DNA of 64,000 nucleotides. It comes from Sphingobacterium athyrii. GTDB taxonomy: Bacteria; Bacteroidota; Bacteroidia; Sphingobacteriales; Sphingobacteriaceae. The notes beneath the pieces were generated by a model. It had not been told where the DNA came from. It did not search any database and saw only the letters and a program-made list of their open reading frames with translations. The position numbers and the translations under genes were made by a program. Every line of letters begins with the position of its first letter. Positions within the stretch are counted from its first letter, which is position 1. The stretch lies in contig NZ_QCXX01000004.1 in the NCBI RefSeq assembly GCF_003071065.1, positions 124,614-188,613 of the forward strand, in the 5' to 3' direction. Shown piece after piece: positions 8,012 through 16,299 of the stretch.

Positions 8012-9241
8012 ATGGAAAAAAATAACTGGTTTCGTACCTATAGTTATATATGGATTGGACAATTTATTTCTTTACTGTCCAGTTCAGCGGTCAACTTTTC
8101 GATCATGATCTGGTTGAGTTTGACACACAGATCTGCTGAGATATTGGCTTTTGCCGCTATTGCCGGTTTGTTACCACAGGCGATTATCGGACCATTTGCC
8201 GGTGTTTATATCGATCGTTGGGATAGAAAGAAAGTCATGATTTTCGCTGATGGTTTTATCGCTCTCTGTACCCTAGGAATGACATTTGTGCTAAAAAGTG
8301 ATGGCACCAACATGTTTCTAATTTATTTATTGATGGCCTGTCGTTCGATCGGCTCTGCATTTCATTCGCCGGCCATGCAAGCAATTGCACCGTTGCTTGT
8401 GCCTGAAGATAAATTATTGCGTGTATCGGGGATTAATCAGATGCTACAGTCAGTAAGTAGTATTGCAGGCCCTGCATTGGGGACATTGGCAATTAGTTAT
8501 TTCCCGATTTCACAGGTGCTGTACCTGGATGTCATTGGTGCCGCGGTGGCCATCACATCTTTATTTTTTGTAACTATTCCACATCTTTCCCGATCTGATA
8601 TGAAGCCTTCGATTGCTGCCGTTTTGGAAGATCTTAAGCAAGGAATGAGAGCGATCTATCATAATAAGGGCTTAAAAATGTTATTTATTTATGCCATGGT
8701 GGCGACTTTTTGTATTATGCCCGTTGCGATCATGTTCCCTTTATTGACCATTGGTCATTATAGTGGTGGTAAGTGGGAAATGAGCATTATTGAGATTATT
8801 TGGGGGATAGGTATGCTTATTGGAGGGAGCTTTTTGGGACTTGCAAAAGTGTCGGTGTCCAAGGTGGTATTGGTTAATAGCATGCATATTGTTTTAGGAA
8901 TCACGTTTGCCCTGTCGGGTTGGTTTCCCTCTACTTGGTTTATTCCTTTTGTCATTATGACCGGTCTGGGCGGGGTTTCAATGTCTATTTTATCGGCCTC
9001 ATTTATGACAATTATTCAAGAGCAGGTGCCGGCGGAAATGTTGGGTCGTGTGTTCTCGCTTTATTTTAGCATCGCTATTTTACCAAGTATGATAGGACTT
9101 CTCTTTACAGGCTTTATCGCAGATGTGATCGGAGTGGCGACGGCATTTATCATTGCGGGTCTTATTGTTGTATTGGTGGGCTTGTTGTCTTTTTTCAACA
9201 GCTCGATTATGAGTTTGGGGGAGGCGCGTAAATTAAGCTAA
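8012..9241 (+). CDS. MFS efflux transporter, Mef-like (DHA3 family)
   Basis: A proton-driven exporter of 409 residues with about 12 membrane segments. It resembles the macrolide pumps Mef(A)/Mef(E) along its length: the N-terminal IWIGQFISLLSS region, the loop DRWDRKKVMI between helices 2 and 3, the segment RSIGSAFHSPAMQAI, and LGRVFSLYFS in the second half. The substrate cannot be read from sequence, and Mef-like proteins in environmental Bacteroidota need not confer macrolide resistance. It is a single gene behind a long leader with possible attenuation features, and a terminator follows 10 nt after the stop. Family confidence is high, substrate confidence low. Confidence 0.88.
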   Translation: MEKNNWFRTYSYIWIGQFISLLSSSAVNFSIMIWLSLTHRSAEILAFAAIAGLLPQAIIGPFAGVYIDRWDRKKVMIFADGFIALCTLGMTFVLKSDGTNMFLIYLLMACRSIGSAFHSPAMQAIAPLLVPEDKLLRVSGINQMLQSVSSIAGPALGTLAISYFPISQVLYLDVIGAAVAITSLFFVTIPHLSRSDMKPSIAAVLEDLKQGMRAIYHNKGLKMLFIYAMVATFCIMPVAIMFPLLTIGHYSGGKWEMSIIEIIWGIGMLIGGSFLGLAKVSVSKVVLVNSMHIVLGITFALSGWFPSTWFIPFVIMTGLGGVSMSILSASFMTIIQEQVPAEMLGRVFSLYFSIAILPSMIGLLFTGFIADVIGVATAFIIAGLIVVLVGLLSFFNSSIMSLGEARKLS

Positions 9242-9250
9242 TAAATAAAA

Positions 9251-9280
9251 AAAGCTTCCAAATTTTGGAAGCTTTTTTTA
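9251..9280. terminator. Terminator after the MFS gene
   Basis: An 11-bp perfect stem (AAAGCTTCCAA with TTGGAAGCTTT), a 3-nt loop and a seven-T run. The A-rich left side means it may also serve the minus-strand tRNA transcript that ends at 9282. Confidence 0.9.
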
Positions 9281-9281
9281 G

Positions 9282-9354
9282 AGCGAAAGACGAGATTCGA
9301 ACTCGCGACCCCAACCTTGGCAAGGTTGTGCTCTACCAACTGAGCTACTTTCGC
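9282..9354 (-). tRNA. tRNA-Gly(GCC)
   Basis: The minus strand folds as a tRNA. The acceptor stem GCGAAAG pairs with CTTTCGC, the D arm contains AGCTCAGTTGGTAGAGC, and the anticodon stem CAACC/GGTTG closes the loop TTGCCAA, giving anticodon GCC. The T arm has GTTCGAATC. The discriminator base is U and CCA is not encoded. Confidence 0.97.
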
Positions 9355-9364
9355 GTTGATGCTA

Positions 9365-9395
9365 CAAAAGTAAGGCATTTCTTCTTATTCTGCAA
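9365..9395 (-). promoter_or_regulatory. Promoter of tRNA-Gly
   Basis: On the minus strand, TTG, a 20-nt spacer and TACTTTTG (plus-strand CAAAAGTA at 9365-9372 and CAA at 9393-9395) end 10 nt before the tRNA 5' end. A perfect match to the promoter form used elsewhere in the window. Confidence 0.8.
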
Positions 9396-9413
9396 GAGAA
9401 AAAATAAAAAATC

Positions 9414-10958
9414 TTAACTTAAATCAATAGCGTCGACACAATTAATCCCGTCTATCGCGGCTGAAATAATGCCGCCGGCATAGCCGGCTCCCTCCCCACA
9501 AGGGTAAAGTCCTTTGACCTGAGGGTGTTGCAGGTTTTCTTTATTTCGCGGGATACGTATAGGCGAAGATGTCCTCGATTCTACACCGACCAGAATAGCT
9601 TCGTTCGTATAATAGCCTTTCATCTTTTTACCAAATATTGGGAGGGCACCCCGAAGCGCTTCATGTACAAAAGTTGGCAAAACCTCTCGTAAGTCTGCCG
9701 AAGAAGTTCCGGGTTTATACGAATTTTCCGGTAGATCCATAGATACTCGTCCTTCAACAAAGTCAACCATCCGCTGTGCAGGAGCAACAAGGTTTCCTCC
9801 GCCAACTTCGAAGGCCCTGCGTTCGATCTGCTTTTGAAAATCAAGCAGAGCAAAGGGATCATTCAGGGTATTAGGTACATCATCGAGGTTGATCTGGATG
9901 ACGGTACCTGAATTGGCATGTGGATTATTCCGTTTGGATGGAGACCAGCCGTTGACGACGATTTCGTTATGGTCAGTTGCACAGGGGGCAATAACGCCAC
10001 CCGGACACATACAAAATGAAAAGACACCGCGATCATTAACTTGCTCGACCAGACTATAATAGGCTGGTGGTAAATGCTCACTTCTGGCCTGACAATGGTA
10101 TTGCGCCTGATCAATAATAGCCTGTGGATGTTCGATGCGGACGCCCAACGCAAAGGCTTTTGCTTCAATCAACCAATTATTGCGATGAAATAGTTCGAAA
10201 ATATCACGCGCGGAGTGGCCCGTGGCTACAATCACATGATCGGCTTTGATTTCTTCTCCACTGGCTAATTTTACCCCACGGACCTGACCAAAGGATTCCA
10301 ATATATCATCTACACGTTGATCGAAAAGAAACTCACCTCCAAATTCGATCACACTCTCCCGCATCGCTTCAATAATATGCGGGAGCTTGTTGGTGCCGAT
10401 GTGGGGGCGGGCATTCACTAAAATGTCCGTTGTGGCTCCATGGGACACAAAAAGCTTAAGGACTTTGTCAACGTCACCTCTTTTATTGGAGCGGGTATAA
10501 AGTTTCCCATCTGAATAGGTCCCCGCGCCACCTTCTCCGAAACAGTAGTTAGATTCGGGGTTCACAGTGCCCTCGCGGTTTAGCTTCGCAAGATCGCGTC
10601 TTCGGTCCTGTACCTTTTTGCCTCTCTCAATGACAATTGGTTTGAGACCTCGCTCAATACAGCGGATCGCGGCGAATAAACCTGCAGGGCCTGCGCCAAC
10701 GATAATAACCGGCTTTCCTGTCCGGACAGATTTAAAATGATTTTCATATAGCTCAGGCAAAGGGAATTCGTCGATGTAATAAATGACCCGTGCCCTATAA
10801 ACCACCTGTCTGCTGCGGGCGTCAATAGAACGTTTACGAATTTTAAATCCTTTGACCTGTTGTGGTTTTAGGTGCAATGCTTTTACACCTTCTTGTAGAA
10901 TATATTGCTCATCTTCGATTTTTTCGGGAAGGATAGCAATTTCAATTTCTTTTTGCAT
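9414..10958 (-). CDS. FAD-dependent oxidoreductase (COG2509-like)
   Basis: An uncharacterised flavoprotein dehydrogenase of 514 residues. An N-terminal domain of about 80 residues precedes the Rossmann dinucleotide-binding motif GAGPAG (residues 88-93) and the FAD-ribose acidic residue in VIERG (Glu111). A second conserved stretch is CFGEGGAGTYSDGKLYTR, and the C-terminal FAD motif is CGEGAGYAGGI. The family is widespread and its substrate is unknown. It is transcribed alone between the tRNA and the divergent lemA-like gene. Confidence 0.9.
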   Translation of the reverse strand: MQKEIEIAILPEKIEDEQYILQEGVKALHLKPQQVKGFKIRKRSIDARSRQVVYRARVIYYIDEFPLPELYENHFKSVRTGKPVIIVGAGPAGLFAAIRCIERGLKPIVIERGKKVQDRRRDLAKLNREGTVNPESNYCFGEGGAGTYSDGKLYTRSNKRGDVDKVLKLFVSHGATTDILVNARPHIGTNKLPHIIEAMRESVIEFGGEFLFDQRVDDILESFGQVRGVKLASGEEIKADHVIVATGHSARDIFELFHRNNWLIEAKAFALGVRIEHPQAIIDQAQYHCQARSEHLPPAYYSLVEQVNDRGVFSFCMCPGGVIAPCATDHNEIVVNGWSPSKRNNPHANSGTVIQINLDDVPNTLNDPFALLDFQKQIERRAFEVGGGNLVAPAQRMVDFVEGRVSMDLPENSYKPGTSSADLREVLPTFVHEALRGALPIFGKKMKGYYTNEAILVGVESRTSSPIRIPRNKENLQHPQVKGLYPCGEGAGYAGGIISAAIDGINCVDAIDLS

Positions 10959-11119
10959 AAGATAAAAGGGCTGGGTTTTTATCCCAAAACCGCCACAAAG
11001 TTACGGAATATTGGTTGTTTGCCGATTTGGAAATAAAAATATTCTTATCTTAGTAGGAGCTTGGTATATGCTTTGATAGTGTATCCATATAATTTGAATA
11101 GTATTTAATTCTTTTAACA

Positions 11120-11704
11120 ATGAAAATGAAAAGATTTTTAGTAGCCCTATGCGGTTTATTTGCATTAGTATCATTAAACTCATGTGGTTACAATACGATG
11201 GTTTCTCAAGATGAGAATGTCAAAGGGAAATGGGCACAGGTTGAAAATGCTTACCAACGTCGTGCAGATTTGGTGCCGAACTTAGTGAACACTGTAAAAG
11301 GTGCCGCGAAACATGAAGAAAGCACATTAACTGCCGTGGTTGAAGCGCGCGCTAAGGCAACGTCGGTTACCATCAATGCGGATGATTTATCGGAGGAGAA
11401 TATTGCTAAATTCCAGAAAGTACAAGATCAGTTCAGTGGTTCTTTGAGTCGTCTGCTAGCTTCGGTAGAGGCTTACCCGGACTTAAAGGCAAATCAAAAC
11501 TTTTTGGAATTGCAAGCGCAATTGGAAGGTACGGAAAACCGTATTTCGACGGAACGTAGATCTTATAATGAAGCCGTACAGCAATTCAATACGACTGTAC
11601 GCAGCTTTCCGAATAATTTAATGGCGGGCATGTTCGGCTTTAAAGCCAAAGGTACATTTACTGCTGCCCCTGGTTCAGATAAGGCCCCTACCGTATCATT
11701 TTAA
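11120..11704 (+). CDS. LemA family lipoprotein
   Basis: LemA proteins are helical membrane-attached proteins of unclear role, often next to TPM-domain genes. The 194 residues start with a lipoprotein signal whose lipobox ends at Cys22 (LNSC). The conserved LemA core follows: WAQVENAYQRRADLVPNLVN, then ENRISTERRSYNEAVQQFN. Two TPM-domain genes lie downstream, a conserved arrangement, although a terminator separates them. Membrane attachment by lipid is predicted from the lipobox. Confidence 0.95.
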   Translation: MKMKRFLVALCGLFALVSLNSCGYNTMVSQDENVKGKWAQVENAYQRRADLVPNLVNTVKGAAKHEESTLTAVVEARAKATSVTINADDLSEENIAKFQKVQDQFSGSLSRLLASVEAYPDLKANQNFLELQAQLEGTENRISTERRSYNEAVQQFNTTVRSFPNNLMAGMFGFKAKGTFTAAPGSDKAPTVSF

Positions 11705-11733
11705 TAACATCTTTGTTAGAAATGGACGAAATG

Positions 11734-11777
11734 ATGGATGATGCGGCTTGCGTATGGCCCTTCATCCATTTTTTTTA
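11734..11777 (+). terminator. Terminator after the lemA-like gene
   Basis: ATGGATGA at 11734-11741 pairs with TCATCCAT at 11762-11769 over a 20-nt loop, followed by a run of eight T. The stem is short and the loop long, so partial read-through into the TPM genes is possible. Confidence 0.65.
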
Positions 11778-11860
11778 TACAAAATGCTTTATGTTAGATG
11801 TTTGTATTCCGTTTGGGCCGAAGGTCGAACTCTTAATGTGAACATAAATGAAAATATATT

Positions 11861-12289
11861 ATGGCTTTAAACGCAGAAGAGCAAGAAAGAGTCGTTCACG
11901 CCATTAATCTGGCTGAAAACGAGACGTCAGGAGAAATTCGTGTTGTGATAGAAAATCACTGCCCAGATGAAGTTCATGACCGTGCAACATACTATTTTTC
12001 CAAATTAGGCATGCATAAAACTGTGCTGAAGAATGGGGTTCTTATTTATATTGCATTGGAAGATCATAAATTTTCCATCATTGGTGATAAAGGGATCGAT
12101 CAACGCGTAGAAATCGACTTTTGGAATTGCACTAAAGATCTAATGGTCGAGGAATTCCGTATGGATAGAATTGTGGAGGGACTGGTGAAAGGGATTGAAC
12201 ATGCAGGCAAACAGTTAGCGAAATTCTTTCCCCGTGAACATGACGATATTAATGAATTGCCAAATGACATTGTTTTTGGTGATCGCTAG
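11861..12289 (+). CDS. TPM domain protein, short form
   Basis: A 142-residue protein that consists almost wholly of a TPM domain (TPM_phosphatase, seen in plant TLP18.3 and bacterial YgcG proteins). The fold signature SGEIRVVIENHC is near the N terminus and GVLIYIALEDHKFSIIGDKG is in the middle. It lacks a signal peptide and membrane segment, unlike its neighbour, so it may be cytoplasmic or held by partners. It is 20 nt upstream of the second TPM gene, so the two are probably co-transcribed. Confidence 0.88.
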   Translation: MALNAEEQERVVHAINLAENETSGEIRVVIENHCPDEVHDRATYYFSKLGMHKTVLKNGVLIYIALEDHKFSIIGDKGIDQRVEIDFWNCTKDLMVEEFRMDRIVEGLVKGIEHAGKQLAKFFPREHDDINELPNDIVFGDR

Positions 12290-12309
12290 TCAATAAAAAA
12301 ATAAAACTT

Positions 12310-13101
12310 ATGTCGAAATTATTTTACCGGGTTCGGATTCCGGTCATGCTGATGTTGCTTTGGGCGCTGACGTTCATGACAGCAATAGGTCAGGATTTTC
12401 CGGAGGCACCGAATAGACTTGTTAATGATTACACTAATACGCTGACTTCGAGTCAAAAGCAGCAATTGGAGCAAAAGCTGCTGGCATTTGAAGATTCTAC
12501 ATCTACACAGATCGCTGTGGTTATGATGAACTCCACCGGAGGATATGATATTTCAGATTACGCTGTCCGTCTGGCGAAGAAGTGGGGTGTCGGTAATAAA
12601 AAATACAATAACGGTATTCTATTGCTGGCAGCATTGGGCGACCGGGCTGTTACGATTCAGACCGGCTATGGAATTGAAGGAGCGGTACCAGATGCGATTG
12701 CTTATCGTATTATAGAGAATGATATCAAACCGGCATTCCGCCAGAAAGATTATTACAGTGGAGTTGACAAAGCGACGAATTCCCTGATTTCCTATGCCAA
12801 GGGCGAATATAAAGCTGATCCCAAACAGCCTAGCGGCGGTGGATCGGGATCCATCATATTTGTCATTATTGTCGTGATATTTCTTGTCGTGATGTTTTCA
12901 AACCGCGGTGGCGGAGGAAAAGGCGGCGGGCGTGTGATGAATGGCCGTGGCTCTTCAGATATTTTCTGGTGGACTTTGCTTAACGGTCTTGGGGGAGGTA
13001 ACCGAGGTGGTGGCGGTGGATTTGGAGGTGGATCCGGCGGTGGGTTTGGTGGATTTGGTGGCGGTGATTTCGGTGGTGGCGGTGCTTCGGGACGATGGTA
13101 A
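12310..13101 (+). CDS. TPM domain membrane protein with Gly-rich tail (YgcG-like)
   Basis: 263 residues: an N-terminal signal peptide or anchor (to about residue 28), a TPM domain (about 33-160) with STQIAVVMMNSTGGYDISDY, one membrane helix (about 178-196) and a tail made largely of Gly with Ser and Phe. The layout matches YgcG-type proteins, with the TPM domain in the periplasm. Together with LemA and the short TPM protein it forms a common envelope trio whose job is not settled. The Gly-rich tail probably has no fixed fold. Confidence 0.9.
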   Translation: MSKLFYRVRIPVMLMLLWALTFMTAIGQDFPEAPNRLVNDYTNTLTSSQKQQLEQKLLAFEDSTSTQIAVVMMNSTGGYDISDYAVRLAKKWGVGNKKYNNGILLLAALGDRAVTIQTGYGIEGAVPDAIAYRIIENDIKPAFRQKDYYSGVDKATNSLISYAKGEYKADPKQPSGGGSGSIIFVIIVVIFLVVMFSNRGGGGKGGGRVMNGRGSSDIFWWTLLNGLGGGNRGGGGGFGGGSGGGFGGFGGGDFGGGGASGRW

Positions 13102-13175
13102 CAACTTTGCTAAATAATGTTAAATAGCATGTCAATGCAACGGAAATCTTTTACATTTATGGGAAGTATATAATT

Positions 13176-14315
13176 ATGAAGAAGGGAATATTGATGGGTT
13201 TAAGCTTTTTACCAGCCTTATTGATGGCACAAGAAAGCTATACAGTGACAGGAAAAGTGAATGCAGCTTCTGATAAGGCTAAAGTATTTATGCAGTACGC
13301 CAATAATGGTACCCGTCAGCTAGATTCAGCTGCTGTGGTCAAAGGTGAGTTTAAATTTAACGGCCAGGTAGCATCGCCAACTAAAGGTGTGATGATTTAT
13401 TCTGCAGAAGGGCTTTCCTTTGGCGAACTCCGGGGTGCACAAAAGCAACCTGAAACGGCTCAGTTGTATTTGTCCAAAGGTGTGATCAAAGTAGATGCAT
13501 CCAAAGGATTTAAAGATGCTGTGATAACAGGTACAGCGATCAATGATGACTTTACGCAATACAAAGCTTTTGTTAAGCCTTATGCAGATGGATTTGAAGC
13601 ATTAAACCAACAATATTATGCGGCTTCGGATGCGCAGAAACAAGACCCCAAATTTATTGAGGGGCTGCAAAAGCAAGCTGGAGAGATCTCGGAAAAGATG
13701 GAGAAAGCTGATGCTGAATTTATCAATAAGAATCCAAAAAGCTGGTATACATTGGATTTGCTTTCCGAAAACGTAAGCGGCGAAAATGTAAACGAGTATG
13801 TAACTTCTTTCGAGAAACTGTCTCCGGAATTAAAAAATTCTGAAAAAGGTAAAGAATTGTCCGAGCGCATCCAAAAACTGAAAGCTGTTGCCATAGGTTC
13901 GGTAGCTCCTGATTTTACATTACCGGATACTACAGGTAATAATGTCTCTTTATCTTCACTTCGAGGAAAATATGTATTGTTGGATTTTTGGGCGAGCTGG
14001 TGTGGACCTTGTCGTCACGAGAACCCGAACGTTGTTGCCGCATTTAATAAATTTAAAGATAAAGGCTTTACTGTGTTTGGTGTTTCCTTGGACAATCCAG
14101 GTAAAAAAGATGCTTGGATGAAAGCAATTCATGATGATAATTTGCAACAATGGCCACATGTGTCCGATTTACAGGGCTGGAAATCTGCTCCCGTGAAATT
14201 GTACGAAGTACGTGGAATTCCACAGAACTTCTTAATTGATCCGTCGGGTAAAATCGTCGCTTCAAATCTAAGAGGAGAAGCTTTGGAAGCTAAATTGGCA
14301 GAGCTATTGAAATAA
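13176..14315 (+). CDS. DUF4369-TlpA family thiol-disulfide oxidoreductase
   Basis: An exported thioredoxin-fold protein of 379 residues. A signal peptide ends near residue 19, an N-terminal DUF4369-type beta domain covers about 20-115, a helical linker follows, and a TlpA/ResA-like thioredoxin domain starts near 240. Its active site WCGPC is at residues 275-279, with the cis-Pro region GIPQNFLID further on. Bacteroidota carry many such proteins in the periplasm, where they reduce protein or cytochrome c thiols. No cytochrome gene is adjacent, so the partner is unknown. Confidence 0.93.
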   Translation: MKKGILMGLSFLPALLMAQESYTVTGKVNAASDKAKVFMQYANNGTRQLDSAAVVKGEFKFNGQVASPTKGVMIYSAEGLSFGELRGAQKQPETAQLYLSKGVIKVDASKGFKDAVITGTAINDDFTQYKAFVKPYADGFEALNQQYYAASDAQKQDPKFIEGLQKQAGEISEKMEKADAEFINKNPKSWYTLDLLSENVSGENVNEYVTSFEKLSPELKNSEKGKELSERIQKLKAVAIGSVAPDFTLPDTTGNNVSLSSLRGKYVLLDFWASWCGPCRHENPNVVAAFNKFKDKGFTVFGVSLDNPGKKDAWMKAIHDDNLQQWPHVSDLQGWKSAPVKLYEVRGIPQNFLIDPSGKIVASNLRGEALEAKLAELLK

Positions 14316-14345
14316 ACTGTTCTTTCAGTCCGGTACTGAAATACA

Positions 14346-14400
14346 AAAACACCTACTTAAAATCTTATCTTTGTTGATGGATTTTAAATAGGTGTTTTTT
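14346..14400 (+). terminator. Terminator after the TlpA-type gene
   Basis: Two 19-nt arms (14346-14364 and 14380-14398) pair with a single mismatch and are followed by TTTTTT. Confidence 0.88.
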
Positions 14401-14446
14401 GTTATAGAAGCCAGCTATTGATCTTTTACCTATCTTTGTCCGGAGG

Positions 14447-14551
14447 ATGAACTCACCTTTAAAAAATACTCGTTCCGACCAATCTTGGTGTGGCGAATCA
14501 TTTACTCAGGAGTTCGTGGAGATTGAACAGAGTGAAGTGTACTCAGAATAG
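14447..14551 (+). CDS. Possible 34-residue small protein
   Basis: An ATG-to-TAG ORF (begins MNSPLKNTRSDQSWCGESF) ends 6 nt before the lipoprotein gene at 14558. The -7-like box TATCTTTG at 14431-14438 lies 8 nt before its ATG, and GGAGG touches the start codon. The composition is acidic and soluble. No family is recognised. The promoter-adjacent start and tight spacing to the next gene favour translation, but chance cannot be excluded. Confidence 0.35.
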   Translation: MNSPLKNTRSDQSWCGESFTQEFVEIEQSEVYSE

Positions 14552-14557
14552 CATAAA

Positions 14558-15004
14558 ATGAAAGAAAAACTGATATTGGTCATGGTCTTGGCTATTTTTG
14601 CTGTCGCCTGTAATTCGAAGAAAGAAAATGGCGTGCCAGTGGTAAACCTTGAGGCGCTCAGTGCAATCCCTTTGGATCATTCCATTGACGCGCTGGCGAA
14701 GGGGACGGAATTTATAGATGTGACATTACCGCCAAATGCGCGGATAGATGAGCTGTCACAAAAAGAACTAGGCCTGTTGAAGGCAGCTGCCTATCGCTTC
14801 TATCACCATGTGTCTTTAGCTGACAATCAATATCAAGTTGATATCAAAGATCCCAAGTCTTTATATATCTCCGATCAGGTTGTCAAAGCCTATGAGCAGG
14901 CAATCCAAAATACCAATCATTTTGCGGATTCAATGGCTAAGGCCGGACAAGCGATTCAATTACCTGCCGTAAATGAAGAATATCTCAATAAGCTACTGAA
15001 ATAG
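14558..15004 (+). CDS. Lipoprotein of unknown function (148 aa)
   Basis: Starts with a lipoprotein signal ending at lipobox Cys18 (AVAC), so it should be anchored to a membrane facing the periplasm or the surface. The mature part is helical with no recognised domain. It is followed by a terminator shared with the convergent pfkA. It may be co-transcribed with the 34-codon ORF just upstream. Function unknown. Confidence 0.7.
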   Translation: MKEKLILVMVLAIFAVACNSKKENGVPVVNLEALSAIPLDHSIDALAKGTEFIDVTLPPNARIDELSQKELGLLKAAAYRFYHHVSLADNQYQVDIKDPKSLYISDQVVKAYEQAIQNTNHFADSMAKAGQAIQLPAVNEEYLNKLLK

Positions 15005-15061
15005 CAATTTCAAACGAATGTAAAAGCTAGTCAGATAGTGGTATTGTCTAATTTGGGATAT

Positions 15062-15103
15062 AAAAGAAACGCGCATGATATTTATTTCATGCGCGTTTCT
15101 TTT
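15062..15103. terminator. Bidirectional terminator between lipoprotein gene and pfkA
   Basis: Long arms AAAAGAAACGCGCATGA and TCATGCGCGTTTCTTTT pair perfectly around a short loop, with T-rich flanks on both strands. Confidence 0.92.
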
Positions 15104-15128
15104 ATATATCCGATGGAAAACACTGTCC

Positions 15129-16103
15129 TTACAAGGAAAGTATTTCAATGATACGAAGTAGATCTTCGTTAAGTTTAACGTTATGTTTAATCGCGCTCTT
15201 GAAAGGTGTGAATCTAACTTCGCTGCAGATCAACCCGGCCATTTCGCCTCTACGTCCTGCAACGAGTGCTTCTACTGCAGCAACGCCAAGTCTACTGGCC
15301 AATACACGGTCCATACAGGTCGGGCTTCCACCACGTTGGATGTGGCCTAAAATAGAAAGCCTTACATCGTAATGCGGGAAATTTTCCTTTATTTTTTCCG
15401 AAACGACCATTCCACCTTCTTTGTCTCCTTCGGCAACGATGATAATGCGTGAAGATTTATTCTTCCGGCTTTTATCCAGCCTTTTCATGATTGTATCGTA
15501 ATCCACCTCAAATTCGGGAACCAATACAGCTTCCGCACCGGTGCTTATACCAGAACGGATGGCGATCAAGCCCGAGTCACGTCCCATAACTTCGATCACA
15601 AAAACACGGTCATGGGATTCTGCAGTGTCACGGATCTTATCTACAGCCTGAATAACGGTGTTTATTGCTGTATCATAGCCAATGGTAAAGTCTGTTCCGG
15701 CCAAATCATTGTCGATTGTGCCTGGGAGACCGATAATTGGAAAGTCAAACTCGTCAATGAATTTTGATGCGCCAGTAAATGTTCCGTCACCTCCGATGAC
15801 AACCATTGCGTCAATTCCATGGCTGCGTAAATTATCATAAGCTTGTTTGCGTCCTTCTATTGTCTTGAAGGCTTCGCTGCGGGCAGTTTTTAAGATAGTA
15901 CCGCCACGCTGTATGATATTGGCCACAGATTTGGCATCCATGGGAAAAATTTCACCATTGACCAAACCATCATAACCCCTGCGTACACCAAATACCTCAA
16001 GATTGTTATAGATACCCGCCCTTACTACAGCGCGAATACCAGCATTCATTCCTGGAGCATCTCCTCCAGATGTCAAAACAGCAATTTTTTTAATGTTACT
16101 CAT
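15129..16103 (-). CDS. pfkA: ATP-dependent 6-phosphofructokinase
   Basis: Glycolytic enzyme that makes fructose 1,6-bisphosphate from fructose 6-phosphate. At 324 residues it is the bacterial PfkA size. Seen motifs: SGGDAPGMNAGIR near the N terminus (ATP loop), GGDGT at 104-108 and PGTIDND at 127-133 with the catalytic Asp. Gly in GGDGT and in PGTIDND marks the ATP-using type; pyrophosphate-using enzymes have Asp and Lys at these places. It has its own promoter only 7 nt before the ATG. Confidence 0.97.
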   Translation of the reverse strand: MSNIKKIAVLTSGGDAPGMNAGIRAVVRAGIYNNLEVFGVRRGYDGLVNGEIFPMDAKSVANIIQRGGTILKTARSEAFKTIEGRKQAYDNLRSHGIDAMVVIGGDGTFTGASKFIDEFDFPIIGLPGTIDNDLAGTDFTIGYDTAINTVIQAVDKIRDTAESHDRVFVIEVMGRDSGLIAIRSGISTGAEAVLVPEFEVDYDTIMKRLDKSRKNKSSRIIIVAEGDKEGGMVVSEKIKENFPHYDVRLSILGHIQRGGSPTCMDRVLASRLGVAAVEALVAGRRGEMAGLICSEVRFTPFKSAIKHNVKLNEDLLRIIEILSL

Positions 16104-16110
16104 ACGTACT

Positions 16111-16141
16111 CAAACTTAGCTATTTTTGTGTTTATATACAA
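16111..16141 (-). promoter_or_regulatory. Promoter of pfkA
   Basis: Minus strand TTG, 20-nt spacer, TAAGTTTG (plus-strand CAAACTTA at 16111-16118 and CAA at 16139-16141). The -7 box ends 7 nt before the pfkA ATG, which predicts a leaderless or very short 5' UTR. Confidence 0.8.
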
Positions 16142-16274
16142 TTATATTTCCGTTATTAAAAGTTATGAATCACTTCAAAACAATTAAATAATAGCCATCT
16201 GATCTGCATTTAATCTAAATGAAGATTAAACTTCATGTAAACTTTATAATAGGGCCAACAATTATAACAAGCTA

Positions 16275-16299
16275 TTTAAGCAGCCCAAGGTTGGGCCGC
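16275..16299 (-). terminator. Weak terminator-like hairpin after dsbD
   Basis: AAGC-A-GCCCA and TGGGC-C-GCTT pair in a stem with one mismatch directly after the dsbD stop codon. There is no strong T run on the minus strand, so it may be a 3' end stabiliser or a weak terminator. Confidence 0.4.
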
